From JBFXAN01 sp050184225 (GTDB taxonomy: Bacteria; Chloroflexota; Dehalococcoidia; CAUJGQ01), in the NCBI GenBank assembly GCA_050184225.1, contig JBFXAN010000132.1, forward strand, positions 1-18,554: 18,554 nucleotides of DNA. The letters are read 5' to 3'. Below, in pieces: positions 7,635 through 15,865 of the stretch; within the stretch, counting starts at the first letter, position 1, and every line of letters begins with the position of its first letter. The notes beneath the pieces are model-generated. The model did no database searches. It was given only the letters and a program-made list of their open reading frames with translations, and was not told the DNA's origin. The translations under genes and the position numbers were made by a program.

Positions 7635-8423
7635 ATGGCCGTCTACGACGCACTTGCCGCCGAGTATGAGCACGGGATGGCCCGCGTGACCGGGCTGCAC
7701 GCGGCCGACCTTACCGATGCGCTGGCGCCTCGCCCTAGTGCTCGCGTGCTCGAACTTGCGGCGGGCACCGGTGCCATGACCGACCAGCTCGCCGATCGGG
7801 TCGGTGCGGATGGCTTGATCGTCGCGGCGGATATCTCCGAGGGAATGCTGGCGTTCGCTCGACAACGATTGGCGAATCGTCCGAATGTACGTTATATCCT
7901 CGGCGCCGGCGAATCCCTGCCCTTTGCCGATGGCGCATTCGACGCGGTTGCCTGCGCGTTTGGCATTCAGCACATGGCCGATGCCGGCCTGGCGTTGCGA
8001 TCGATGCGGCGCGTCCTGCGGCCGGAGGGGAGTTGCGCGATCGTGGTGTGGGATGTCGTCGGCAGGGACATCAAGACGCCGATCAACGAGGCGTTCGCCG
8101 CGTTCACCGTGTCGCAATCCCTCTCGCCGGTACAGGAGCACTGGGCAGGGGCGGGGGTGCTCGCCGGCAGGCTCGAAGCGGCCGGGTTCTGTCGGGTCAG
8201 CGTGCGATCTTCGACCGGCTGGCTGCTGGTGTCCGACCTGGATGAGTGGTGGCAGGCCGTCACTTCCGGCCGGCTCGGCGACCGTCTGCGCGCCGCCGGT
8301 GGGGAGCAGGCCGAGCGTCTTCGTGAAGACGCCTACCGACGGGCAGAGCAGTTCGCCGTGCGCGATGCCGGCGGCTGGCGCTTTCCGTCGGCGGCACTGA
8401 TCGGTATCGGCGTGGCGCTGTAG
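7635..8423 (+). CDS. Class I SAM-dependent methyltransferase, UbiE-like
   Basis: This is a 262-aa Rossmann-fold methyltransferase. Motif I is VLELAAGTGAMTDQLA (about 38-53) for S-adenosylmethionine binding, with an acidic loop AADIS at about 65-69 (Asp67 region) after strand 2. GESLPFADGAFDAV follows at about 92-105 (motif II), then SMRRVLRPEG (motif III). The pattern is that of methyltransferase family 11, which includes UbiE/MenG and many small-molecule enzymes, so the substrate is not determined. The C-terminal third is less conserved and probably forms the substrate lid. I chose ATG at 7635 (MAVYDALAAEYEHG), the usual N terminus for this family, over an upstream in-frame start at 7587. 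It is monocistronic. Confidence 0.9.
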   Translation: MAVYDALAAEYEHGMARVTGLHAADLTDALAPRPSARVLELAAGTGAMTDQLADRVGADGLIVAADISEGMLAFARQRLANRPNVRYILGAGESLPFADGAFDAVACAFGIQHMADAGLALRSMRRVLRPEGSCAIVVWDVVGRDIKTPINEAFAAFTVSQSLSPVQEHWAGAGVLAGRLEAAGFCRVSVRSSTGWLLVSDLDEWWQAVTSGRLGDRLRAAGGEQAERLREDAYRRAEQFAVRDAGGWRFPSAALIGIGVAL

Positions 8424-8596
8424 TCTGCACTCGCCGCGGGCTTCGCCGTCACCTGCTATCTGCTGCGTCCTTTGGGTATGGGCGGAGCGCATCGATTCCG
8501 TCTGGCGCACAACGAAGATACGCCGGCCGCGCGCTTCTCCGTCCAGTCCATTGGCAACGGCGCGTTTCTTGGTGCGTCTGCGGATTGGTCGAGGCG

Positions 8597-8812
8597 CTAC
8601 GAAGTTCTGGCGCTCACCTGTCTACGAATGACAGCGGCCAAGGCCCGCAGAGCGGCGTTCACATCATCGGCGGAAGTAAAGATCTCGGCTACATCAGGGT
8701 CGAGAACGACAACATTGCTTCCGCGAGCGAATCGCTCCGCATATTTGCCACGTTCACTGCCACGAAAGTCATACTCGGGTGCAATGTCGTCAGACTCAGG
8801 GTTCTGATTCAT
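8597..8812 (-). CDS. Antitoxin partner of BrnT-like toxin, 71 aa
   Basis: This small protein begins with an acidic stretch and then EYDFRGSERGKYAERFARG, followed by NVVVLDPDVAEIF and a helical end (SADDVNAALRALAAVIRR). This arrangement is typical of small CopG-like or BrnA-like antitoxins encoded just after a BrnT/DUF4258-type toxin. ATG at 8810-8812 overlaps the toxin stop (8796-8798) by 17 bases, so the two are coupled. The protein is expected to neutralise the toxin and repress their shared promoter; that is known of the family and not shown here. Confidence 0.8.
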   Translation of the reverse strand: MNQNPESDDIAPEYDFRGSERGKYAERFARGSNVVVLDPDVAEIFTSADDVNAALRALAAVIRRQVSARTS

Positions 8813-9077
8813 ATTGGATCCTCTCGCGTCGGGTCGCGAGCCTGGCGCTGATGATGCGCACGGTATCAGCATCATCAGCGTGAGCTACCACGAGTATACG
8901 GCCTGCACTTGACTGCCCGATCGTGACAAAGCGGTCGTCATCCGGATGCGAGTGCGCTGGATCGCTTTTCGTGAACGAGAGTCGATCGCCGAAGATGGTC
9001 GCCGCCTCGTCGAATGCAACGCCATGCTTCTGCTGATTCCGGAACGCTTTTTCTCTATCCCATTTGAACCGAAGCAC
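8796..9077 (-). CDS. BrnT-family toxin
   Basis: This is a BrnT/COG2929-type ribonuclease toxin of about 93 aa. It has the N-terminal RFKWDREKAFRNQQKHGV (the WD..KA..N..KHG signature), then FDEAATIFGD, a central RFVTIGQSSAGRILVVAH and the C-terminal RIISARLATRRERIQYE, all conserved in the family. BrnT toxins cleave RNA and inhibit growth. I chose GTG at 9075-9077, with GGAG six bases upstream; an alternative in-frame GTG at 9095 would add six residues. It starts about 50 bases after the recQ stop, on the same strand, and overlaps its antitoxin. Toxin before antitoxin is the usual BrnTA order. Confidence 0.88.
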   Translation of the reverse strand: MLRFKWDREKAFRNQQKHGVAFDEAATIFGDRLSFTKSDPAHSHPDDDRFVTIGQSSAGRILVVAHADDADTVRIISARLATRRERIQYESEP

Positions 9078-9126
9078 GAATGTCTCCGCATTCACCTCAC
9101 CAAGTTCAGCTACGGATAAGAGCGGG

Positions 9127-11529
9127 TTACTCGCCGAGCAGCTCCAGCAACGCCGCGCCGAATTTCTCCAGCTTGGTCGGGCCGATGCCCTTGATGCGGG
9201 TGAGGTCTTGCAGCGAGGTGATCTGTGTCGCCGCGAGCAGGTGCAGCGTCTCGTCGTTGAAGATGGTGTAGGCGGGTAGCGATGTGCCTTGCAGCTGAAG
9301 GCGGCGCCATTCCTTGAGGGCGGCGAGGCGTTCCTCGACGATCGGGTCGTCATCATCCCACGTCGTCGCTGCCGGAGTGGAGGTGCTGGCGCGCTCACCG
9401 CGCGGTGAGGCGCGTGTGATGCGGGTGGCGGGACGGGGTGGCGGCCAGGGTGCGGGCGGTTTGGCGAATCCGGCGGCGGTGACGGTCAGGCGGCGATACT
9501 CGCTGTCGTCGCGGTGCAGATAGCCGTCCTCGACGAGGCGGTCGATCTCCCGCTCGATCTGGCTCGCCGGCAGCGCCGCGAGAGCGCCGAAGTGACGGGA
9601 GCGGTCCGCCTGGACGGCGGCGCCGATCGATCCTTTCAGCACTTTGGCGACGCCGGTCCGTCCCATCTGAAAGGGCAGCTCGGCGATGCACTCGACGATG
9701 ATGTCTTCGGGCGCCCGGTCCGGTGGCGCCGCCGGCTCTCGCGACGGCTGTGACTCGGCGCGGCGGGCGGCCGTTGGGTCAGGCTCCGGTTCGCCGCAGC
9801 AGACATCGCAGTGGTCGCAGTGGCCGGGATGGGGGACGCCGAAATGCCGTGCGATTGCCGCCGTGCGGCAGGTGCGGCGGGTGGCGTAGCGGTCGATCTC
9901 CTCGACCCGCTCCTTCTGCGCTTGCTCGTAGCCATCGATCAGTCCACGCAGCCGGCCGGCGAGATCCTCCGGATGGGGCAGCAGCTCGATCAGCAGCCCC
10001 CGTCCGGTGCCATAGTAAGTGAGCGCGCCGTCGTCCTCCAGGGTCAGCAGACGCTCCTCCACCTCGGACGGGCCGCAGCCCAGAGCATCGGCGATGCGGA
10101 AGCTGTCGCGGGCGATGCGGTTTCCCGGCGCGGCATCGAGGGCATGGGCGAGCTCGGCAATGGCGGGACTGCCGGTGCCCGCGAGCCGGATCTGTGCCGC
10201 CTCCGGCAGATCACAATAGCGTCGGAGGACGCCGACCTGCTCGAGGGCGCCGAGCGCCACGCGCACGGTCGTCTCGTCAACATCGTCTGACCTGGTGTTG
10301 ATCGCCTCACGGCTCGCCATGACCAGGCGGTCGAGCGGCCACCAGGCGAAGCCGGAACGGACATCCAGGCGCACGGCGCGATAGACGGCGCGGAGCACCT
10401 CCGGCGTCAGCGCATCCTCGCGCATCCAGCGGCTCAGCGCTGCCTTGTCGGAGGATGCCCAGAACAGCACGCAGCGGGCGGGGCGGCCATCGCGTCCGGC
10501 GCGGCCGGATTCCTGCGCGTATGCCTCCAGTGAGCGCGATGGGTTGAAGTGGATGATGAAGCGCACGTCCGGCTTGTCCACGCCCATGCCGAAGGCGATC
10601 GTCGCGGTGATCACACGGACGTGGCCGCGCTTGAAGGCGTCCTGCACCTGCGCCCGCTCGGCGGCGTCGAGGCCGGCGTGGTAGTGGCGGGCGTTGATCC
10701 GCTCCCGCCGCAGCAGCTTGGCGACGGTTTCCGCGTTTTCGCGGCTGCCGACATAGATGATGCCGGAGCCGCGCTCCTCGGTGCAGATTTCGACCAGACG
10801 GCGGAGTTTGTCTTCCTTGTTGTCGACCCGTTGCACTTCGAGGTAGAGGTTGGGACGCAACACGCCGGTATTGAAGATGCGCAGCGGCCGTCGCAGCCGC
10901 GTCTGCAACTCCTCCTGCACGCGCGGGGGTGCGGTGGCGGTCATGGCGAGGACCGGCGGCCGCCCCAGCATGTCCAGCACATCGGGGATGAAGAGGTAGT
11001 CCGGGCGGAAGTCGTGACCCCAGAGAGAGATGCAGTGTGCCTCGTCGATCACGAACCGGCTGATCGTCGCCCGCTGGAGCGCGTGCAGAAAGGGACGCTG
11101 GCGCAATCGCTCCGGCGCGACATAGACCAGCTTGAGCCGTCCGGCGATCAGGTCCGCTGTCTGCGCGTCGAGTGTTTCACGCTCGATCGTGCTGTTGAAC
11201 ACCGCCGCGCGTTCGCGCAGGGTGGCGGGTAGGGAATCAAGCTGGTCCTTCATCAAGGCGACGAGCGGCGAGATCACCACGGTGCAGCCTGGAAGCAAGA
11301 AGGAGGGAAGCTGATAGCAGAGTGATTTCCCGGCGCCGGTCGGCATGATCGCGAGCAGATCCTCGCCGGCGAGGACGGCGTCGACGATCGGCGCCTGGCC
11401 CGGGCGGAACTCAGCGTAGCCGAACAGGCGCTGAAGCGCGTCCTGCGGATTCAGGTCAGCGGCAGCGGGTGGGGACGTCACGGAGGAAGTATATCGCAGC
11501 GAGGTTGATACCGGCGGCGGTTGTCTCAC
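9127..11529 (-). CDS. recQ: RecQ-family ATP-dependent DNA helicase with HRDC domain
   Basis: This is a superfamily 2 3'-5' DNA helicase of 800 aa, longer than the roughly 600 aa of typical bacterial RecQ. Helicase motifs are FRPGQ (41-45), MPTGAGKS (62-69, Walker A), DEAHCISLWGHDFRPDY (162-178), MTATA, IIYVGSRE, TIAFGMGVDKPDVR and QESGRAGRDG (339-348). A zinc-binding cluster follows late (Cys554, Cys571, Cys574, Cys577 or Cys578), then an RQC-like segment with FQMGRTGVAKVLKGS and a C-terminal HRDC domain (about 733-800). About 155 extra residues, resembling a winged helix, separate the helicase core from the zinc site. GTG at 11529 lies three bases after the stop of the membrane-protein gene, suggesting coupling; Val17 is an alternative start. 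Confidence 0.94.
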   Translation of the reverse strand: MRQPPPVSTSLRYTSSVTSPPAAADLNPQDALQRLFGYAEFRPGQAPIVDAVLAGEDLLAIMPTGAGKSLCYQLPSFLLPGCTVVISPLVALMKDQLDSLPATLRERAAVFNSTIERETLDAQTADLIAGRLKLVYVAPERLRQRPFLHALQRATISRFVIDEAHCISLWGHDFRPDYLFIPDVLDMLGRPPVLAMTATAPPRVQEELQTRLRRPLRIFNTGVLRPNLYLEVQRVDNKEDKLRRLVEICTEERGSGIIYVGSRENAETVAKLLRRERINARHYHAGLDAAERAQVQDAFKRGHVRVITATIAFGMGVDKPDVRFIIHFNPSRSLEAYAQESGRAGRDGRPARCVLFWASSDKAALSRWMREDALTPEVLRAVYRAVRLDVRSGFAWWPLDRLVMASREAINTRSDDVDETTVRVALGALEQVGVLRRYCDLPEAAQIRLAGTGSPAIAELAHALDAAPGNRIARDSFRIADALGCGPSEVEERLLTLEDDGALTYYGTGRGLLIELLPHPEDLAGRLRGLIDGYEQAQKERVEEIDRYATRRTCRTAAIARHFGVPHPGHCDHCDVCCGEPEPDPTAARRAESQPSREPAAPPDRAPEDIIVECIAELPFQMGRTGVAKVLKGSIGAAVQADRSRHFGALAALPASQIEREIDRLVEDGYLHRDDSEYRRLTVTAAGFAKPPAPWPPPRPATRITRASPRGERASTSTPAATTWDDDDPIVEERLAALKEWRRLQLQGTSLPAYTIFNDETLHLLAATQITSLQDLTRIKGIGPTKLEKFGAALLELLGE

Positions 11530-11532
11530 CGA

Positions 11533-12111
11533 TCACGTTTGCAAGCCTGATGGTTCGGCAACTCCTCCGACGGGTGAAGGAAGGGAACTCAATGGTGTTC
11601 GCACGGAGGCGGAGGGCCGGCGTCGCCGGATGATCGCGCCCATCACGGCGCCATGCAGAACGAAGAGCCCGCAGAAGAGTCCGGCACCAATCAGTTCGGG
11701 GGCCTCTGTCGAACCGCCGACGAGATCATCCATGCCTACCGCGGCAATTGGGAGCAGCAAGAGTAGTGCCAGGATCGAGCCGAAGGCAACCCCCTTGCCG
11801 ATCCCCGAACCGGGCAGCCACCCGCGTACGGCGGCGAAGAGGAGGCCGAGGAGAAGGCCAAAGACCATTCCGGTGAGGAGAATGAAGGCGGTACCGCCGA
11901 TCGAGAACTCGGTAGGGCTCCCTTCGCTGATGGCGACGATGCGCATCGCCAGCCTCGCACCGACGCCCCACACAAGCCCGGCGCCGGCACCGGCGAAGGC
12001 GCCCCAGCCTGCCTCCTTGAACGGGGCGACGCTGCGCGAGCGCCACGCCCGCACGGCGAAGGGAGCGATGAGCCCACCGAGAATACCGAAGAGAATCGCG
12101 AAGAATAGCAT
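11533..12111 (-). CDS. Multi-pass membrane protein of unknown function
   Basis: The 192-aa protein has about five or six hydrophobic segments with many glycines (first at 1-20, then GAFAGAGAGLVWGVGARLAM, AFILLTGMVFGLLLGLLFAA, ILALLLLLPIAAVGM and GAGLFCGLFVLHGAVMG). It ends with an Arg-rich patch (RRRRP) and a polar tail predicted to face the cytoplasm. I do not recognise the family. I chose ATG at 12109-12111, with GAGG eight bases upstream; an in-frame start at 12159 exists but adds a polar stretch. It lies between the small secreted protein and recQ on the same strand and its TGA almost touches the recQ start. Confidence 0.72.
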   Translation of the reverse strand: MLFFAILFGILGGLIAPFAVRAWRSRSVAPFKEAGWGAFAGAGAGLVWGVGARLAMRIVAISEGSPTEFSIGGTAFILLTGMVFGLLLGLLFAAVRGWLPGSGIGKGVAFGSILALLLLLPIAAVGMDDLVGGSTEAPELIGAGLFCGLFVLHGAVMGAIIRRRRPSASVRTPLSSLPSPVGGVAEPSGLQT

Positions 12112-12172
12112 GACTCTATCCTCTGACACTTGGCTATGCGTGTCCGCGAGATCGCTCACTGAACAATGTGAG

Positions 12173-12206
12173 CAGCGGCGGACGCTCTACGACTCGTCCG
12201 CCGCTG
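12173..12206 (-). terminator. Terminator-like hairpin after the secreted-protein gene
   Basis: CAGCGGCGGACG (12173-12184) and CGTCCGCCGCTG (12195-12206) are perfect 12-base reverse complements round a 10-base loop. The hairpin lies 21 bases after the stop of the 91-aa secreted protein and before the membrane-protein gene. No T tract follows on the minus strand, so it may attenuate or protect the transcript and not end it fully. Confidence 0.55.
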
Positions 12207-12227
12207 ATGGCGGGGCCGCCAACTCCT

Positions 12228-12503
12228 TCATTGAGGGATGACGATCGACCCGCTGATGCCTTCGATGCCGCCGCTGAGTCCGCCTCGAACAGTGGGAATC
12301 TCTTCGCCGATGCCGCGGCCGGCGCTGTACTCCATGCCGCCGGCAGGTCCGCCCGATCGCATGACGACGTCATCTCTCACACCGCCGCCGATGCTGCCGG
12401 CTGCGGCAGGAGTCACCATCGCCACCACCAGGCCGAGCGCGGCAACCATCCCCAGCAACACCCGCCGTGTCGTCGACGTCCGTGCTTTCCCATAGGTGGT
12501 CAT
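12228..12503 (-). CDS. Small glycine-rich secreted protein, 91 aa
   Basis: The N terminus is a classical Sec signal peptide: a positive stretch (YGKARTSTTRR), a hydrophobic core (VLLGMVAALGLVVAMV) and a cleavage site TPAAA before GSIGG (about residue 35). The mature part of about 56 residues has no cysteine, is rich in Gly, Ser and Ile, and shows recurring short units such as GGPAGGMEYSAGRG, GGLSGGIEGISGS and a terminal SIVIPQ. I do not recognise it. ATG at 12501-12503 is preceded by GGAG nine bases upstream. It is the first gene downstream of the LuxR regulator on the same strand, with 156 bases between them, and may be its target. Confidence 0.72.
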   Translation of the reverse strand: MTTYGKARTSTTRRVLLGMVAALGLVVAMVTPAAAGSIGGGVRDDVVMRSGGPAGGMEYSAGRGIGEEIPTVRGGLSGGIEGISGSIVIPQ

Positions 12504-12590
12504 TTCCTGGTTCTCCTGTGCTGTATTCCGGCGGGCCGTTCGGTCCCGTCCTGACTTCAGCGTAGGAGGCAGGCGCCGGGCTGCCATCTT

Positions 12591-12648
12591 GGTGAACCTG
12601 TATCTTCGGAACAGCCAAGGCACAGTCAGGTACTGGGGTAAACCTGTA
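12591..12648. promoter_or_regulatory. Paired direct repeats GGTRAACCTGTA upstream of the secreted-protein gene
   Basis: GGTGAACCTGTA (12591-12602) and GGTAAACCTGTA (12637-12648) differ at one base and start 46 bases apart, in the 156-base gap before the secreted-protein gene. A looser resemblance, GGCGAAAACTATGTAG, is at 18438-18453, upstream of the tandem peptide genes. Such paired sites could bind the adjacent LuxR regulator. This is inference; no promoter boxes are clear. Confidence 0.3.
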
Positions 12649-12659
12649 GTCAGTGCTCG

Positions 12660-15104
12660 TCAGCGGCTGTCGGCGAGCAGATCGTGACGGAGGGCATAGG
12701 CGGTGGCGTCGGCGCGGCCACGCGCATTGATCTTGGCGTAGAGGTTGGCAATGTGGCGTTCGACCGTGCCAAGGCTCAGGACCAGCGTCCCCGCGATCTC
12801 GCGGTTGGTGGAACCGCCAGCGACCAGGGCGAGCACCTCTGCCTCACGCGGCGTGAGGCCGTCTGGCAGCGATAGGCGGGTTGCGGCTGCGGCTCGTGGC
12901 AGGGAAGGCGGTGCGGGTTGCTTCTCGACGGCCTGGTCGAGGGCCAGCGCAATCGCTTCCTCCAGCGGCAGCGTCCGGCCTGCGTCCCAGGCCGCGAGGA
13001 ACGCTGCATCGCCCAGGGCCGCGCGTGCAGTCTTGCGCGTCGACGCAATCGACGCCTGCTCCATCGGCGCGGCGGGCGCGCCCATGTTTTCGCGTAGCGC
13101 GTGCGCCGCGCCGCCCAGATGCGCCGCACGCTCCGGCCGGCCCAGTTCGGCGGCGAGGCCGGCGAGCTCCTCCAGACATTCGGCGAGGCGGCGTTTGTCC
13201 CCCAGAAGGCGGTACAAGCCGGTGCATTCTTCCAGCAGCGCGGTCGCGCGCTGGTGGTCGCCCTGACGGCGCGCTACTTCACCCAGGTTGCCGAGCGTCG
13301 CGGCGACCTGCCAGGTATCTCCTACCTCCCGCGCCAGGGCGAGGCTCTCTTCGAGCAGCGCACGGGCGGCGGTGTTGTCGCCTTCCTCGTGCGCCACCTG
13401 AGCCAGGTTGTTGAGGGACGTGCTGATCCCCTGACGGTCATGGAGCGTGCGCAAGATCGCCAGGCACTCTTCGTGCAGGGCGCGTCCGCGGGCGAGGTCA
13501 CCCTGGATCACCGCCACGACGCCAAGACCGTTCAGGGCGACGGCAGCGCCGCGCTCATCTCCGAGCTCCTGCCACAAGCGCCGGCTTTGCTCGAGCGCTC
13601 TCGTCGCATACGCGTACTCACCCTGGCTCCTCGCGATGGAACCGGCACCGGTCAGAGCCTTCGCCCGCACGGAAGCCGGGCACAGGTCGCCTGCCGCCAG
13701 CGCCTGGTCCAGCCAGCGACGCCCCTCGGTCAGGCGGCCTTGAATTTGCCAGGATCGCCACAGCGACCCACACAGGCGGAGCGCCGTCTCCGCGTCGCCG
13801 CTCCTGAGGGTCCACGCGAGCGCGGCGCGCGTATTGTCATGATCCATCTCCAACCGTGCCAGCCATTTCCCCTGTTCGGGGCCGTGTAGCATCGTCTCCG
13901 CCTGCTCGGCCAGGGCGACGAAATAGGCTGCATGACGTTCGCGGGCCGCCTCCGCGGCACCGGCCGCCGCCAGCCGCTCCGCCGCGTATTCGCGCACCGT
14001 CTCCAGCAAGCGGAAGCGCGGCTCGCCGTCCGGCGTCTCTTCGCGGCGCAGGAGGCCATGCTCCAGGAGTGCGGAGAGTCGATCGAGGATCACTGCCTGG
14101 CGGCTGAGGACCATATCCTCAGCGCTCTCGTCCAATCCCCGATTCTCGGCCAAGAACCTCGTCCCGGCGACGGCGGTCGCAGATGCAAGCGTGCAGCCAC
14201 CGACGAAGACGCCGAGTCCATAAAACAGCTCTTGCTCCTCCTGTGAGAGGAGGTCGTAGCTCCATTCCAGCGCCGTCCGCAGCGTCTGGTGTCGCGCTGG
14301 TCGGTCGCGCGCGCCGCCGATGAGCAGATGCAGGCGGTGTCCGAGCCGGTCGCGGATGGCGACGGGCGAGAGCACGCGGACTCGGGCCGCTGCCAGTTCG
14401 ATCGCCAGCGGCAGACCGTCCAGTCGACGGCAGATCTCGGCCACAGGTCCGGCGTTCTCGGCTGTGAGCGAGAAGTCGGGACGGACGGCGGTGGCGCGCT
14501 CGACAAAGAGTCGCACGGCCGACGCCCCGGCCACCGCCTCACGATCGCCGGCCTGTGCCGGATCAGGGAGTACGAGCGGCGGCACCGGCGCCTCCTGCTC
14601 CCAGCGCAGGCGGAGCGGCGCCCGGCTGGTGACGAGCACCGTGAGGCGCGGACACGCGGCGAGCATTTCGGCCAGCGTCAGGCCGGCAGGCAGCAACTGC
14701 TCAAAGTTGTCGAGCACCAGCAGGATCTGCCGCTCGCGCAGATACGCGATGACCGTCTCCCAGGGGGACCGAGCGCCGGCACGGCGGAGGTCGAGCGTCT
14801 GTGATATCGCGGGGATCACGGCATCGGAGTCGCGCATCGTTTCCAGGGCAACGAACCAGACGCCGTCGGGGAACTCGTCGGACACCGCGTCCGCAACCGC
14901 GAGCGCGAGGCGGGTCTTGCCGGTGCCGGGCGGGCCGGTGAGGGTGAGCAGCCGGATGTCCGGGTCGAGCAGCCGCTGCCTCAGTGCGGCGATCTCGTCG
15001 TCCCGCCCGATCAGCGGCGTCGGTTGCAGCGGGAGGTTGCGCGCGGTGCGTGCCGGCGCGTATAGGGGAATCGGCGTAGTCGGTGGGGTGGGACGAGCAA
15101 CCAT
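12660..15104 (-). CDS. LuxR-family regulator with STAND-type ATPase and TPR domains
   Basis: This large signal-transducing regulator has 814 aa. It has an N-terminal nucleotide-binding STAND/NB-ARC-like domain with GPPGTGKT (57-64, Walker A), ILLVLDNFE (about 127-135, Walker B), VTSRAPL (about 158-164) and GLPLAIELAAAR (230-241). A helical middle region follows, then tetratricopeptide-like repeats (about 470-690, with units such as LNGLGVVAVIQGDLARGRAL). The C-terminal LuxR/GerE helix-turn-helix has LTPREAEVLALVAGG, NREIAGTL and TVERHIANLYAKI (about 750-814). Proteins of this design switch on ATP binding when a ligand or partner meets the repeat domain. ATG at 15102-15104 is preferred over an upstream GTG without a ribosome site. 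Small secreted-protein genes lie on both sides on the same strand. Confidence 0.93.
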   Translation of the reverse strand: MVARPTPPTTPIPLYAPARTARNLPLQPTPLIGRDDEIAALRQRLLDPDIRLLTLTGPPGTGKTRLALAVADAVSDEFPDGVWFVALETMRDSDAVIPAISQTLDLRRAGARSPWETVIAYLRERQILLVLDNFEQLLPAGLTLAEMLAACPRLTVLVTSRAPLRLRWEQEAPVPPLVLPDPAQAGDREAVAGASAVRLFVERATAVRPDFSLTAENAGPVAEICRRLDGLPLAIELAAARVRVLSPVAIRDRLGHRLHLLIGGARDRPARHQTLRTALEWSYDLLSQEEQELFYGLGVFVGGCTLASATAVAGTRFLAENRGLDESAEDMVLSRQAVILDRLSALLEHGLLRREETPDGEPRFRLLETVREYAAERLAAAGAAEAARERHAAYFVALAEQAETMLHGPEQGKWLARLEMDHDNTRAALAWTLRSGDAETALRLCGSLWRSWQIQGRLTEGRRWLDQALAAGDLCPASVRAKALTGAGSIARSQGEYAYATRALEQSRRLWQELGDERGAAVALNGLGVVAVIQGDLARGRALHEECLAILRTLHDRQGISTSLNNLAQVAHEEGDNTAARALLEESLALAREVGDTWQVAATLGNLGEVARRQGDHQRATALLEECTGLYRLLGDKRRLAECLEELAGLAAELGRPERAAHLGGAAHALRENMGAPAAPMEQASIASTRKTARAALGDAAFLAAWDAGRTLPLEEAIALALDQAVEKQPAPPSLPRAAAATRLSLPDGLTPREAEVLALVAGGSTNREIAGTLVLSLGTVERHIANLYAKINARGRADATAYALRHDLLADSR

Positions 15105-15218
15105 CGCGGCACGGCCTCTTCCCCGTGTCACTGGTACGGCACTACGCCAGCAGCGTAGCGCACCACCGCGCGGCCCGGTGTGACGGCGGACCGTGCGGTG
15201 CCGAAGCCGGCTCGGGCG

Positions 15219-15419
15219 CTACTGCGGCTGCGTGAGTGGTGGCCTGCTTGCGCCCCAGCCGCAGTCGCCGCCAATGCCGCCTCTGCCGCCGGCGTGGGCG
15301 GTGCCGGCCAGCGGCGCGGCGACGGCGGTGAGCGTGACGGCAACGGCAGCCAGCAGCGCCAGCGCCGTCCGCCGTGCCGGCTTCGTCTGGGTTCGTGTGT
15401 GCATCGATGTGCTCGCCAT
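15219..15419 (-). CDS. Small secreted protein, 66 aa, with 23-residue mature part
   Basis: A positively charged N terminus (HTRTQTKPARR) leads into a hydrophobic core (ALALLAAVAVTLTAVAA) and a cleavage motif GTAHA before GGRGG (about residue 43). The predicted mature peptide of about 23 residues is Gly-rich and has one Cys (GGDCGWGASRPP). I chose ATG at 15417-15419 because GGAGG lies eight bases upstream; ATG at 15404 lacks one, and the longer open frame looks non-coding. It sits 114 bases upstream of the STAND-LuxR gene on the same strand and could be co-transcribed. I do not recognise the family, and its short length leaves some doubt. Confidence 0.6.
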   Translation of the reverse strand: MASTSMHTRTQTKPARRTALALLAAVAVTLTAVAAPLAGTAHAGGRGGIGGDCGWGASRPPLTQPQ

Positions 15420-15660
15420 GGCCTGTGCCTCCGAGGTGTTGTGATCGTTGGTATTGCCGCCTCGACCCGGCGTCGATGCCAGGATGCGATACGGGTTCGG
15501 GTTGGGGATTACCCCGGCAGTCCGACCCTGCATCGTGGTTCGCTCTTTGGGCCAGCAGTGCCTGGGGTCCGAGTCGGGCACATCGCCCTCGGGCGCAGCA
15601 TGGCCGACGGCTAGTGCCCTTCCAACTTGAGTAGAACGGTGGGATGCTGTTCCTGGCTGT
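15420..15660. other. Intergenic, no gene recognised
   Basis: Between the small secreted-protein gene and the transposase remnant I see no coding region. It probably holds the promoter of the secreted protein and its regulator, but no clear -35/-10 pair was found by eye. GC-rich short symmetries are present and none is convincing. Confidence 0.4.
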
Positions 15661-15865
15661 GGCGGGCCAGGAGCAACGTTGGCGGGAGCCCGCCGAATTG
15701 TCTTGCGACCTCTGACCGAAGGTGAGCCCTCTACCCCGGAGCAGCGACGGCAACGCCGAGCGCTGGGTCCATCGCTTCAACGACAGCAGCTTCACCAGCT
15801 TTGAGAAGCAACCCAAGCTCGACCGACCAGCTACTCGTCTCTACGATGGTGATCAGGCGAGCTGA
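15661..15865 (+). pseudogene. N-terminal remnant of an IS630-like transposase
   Basis: Two reading frames each carry part of the IS630 helix-turn-helix region. From about 15685 one frame reads GARRIVLRPLTEGEPSTPE, resembling the RARIVLRLAEGE segment of these transposases. The next frame, in the 15752-15865 part, reads ERWVHRFNDSSFTSFEKQP, resembling the second helix-turn-helix and its linker (WVxRFN...F.xxP). A +1 shift separates them, and the frame then stops at 15863-15865, so the gene is broken. No intact ends were found. The C-terminal part of a similar transposase lies 1.2 kb downstream in the same orientation. Confidence 0.6.

Noticed and set aside
12881..13889. Plus-strand frames opposite the LuxR regulator
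   Set aside because: They are low-complexity Arg/Ala/Pro-rich shadows of the TPR region, with no recognisable protein features.
15142..15816. Long minus-strand frame of 224 codons over the secreted-protein region
   Set aside because: The residues look random and it overlaps the better-supported 66-aa secreted protein and the transposase remnant in other frames.
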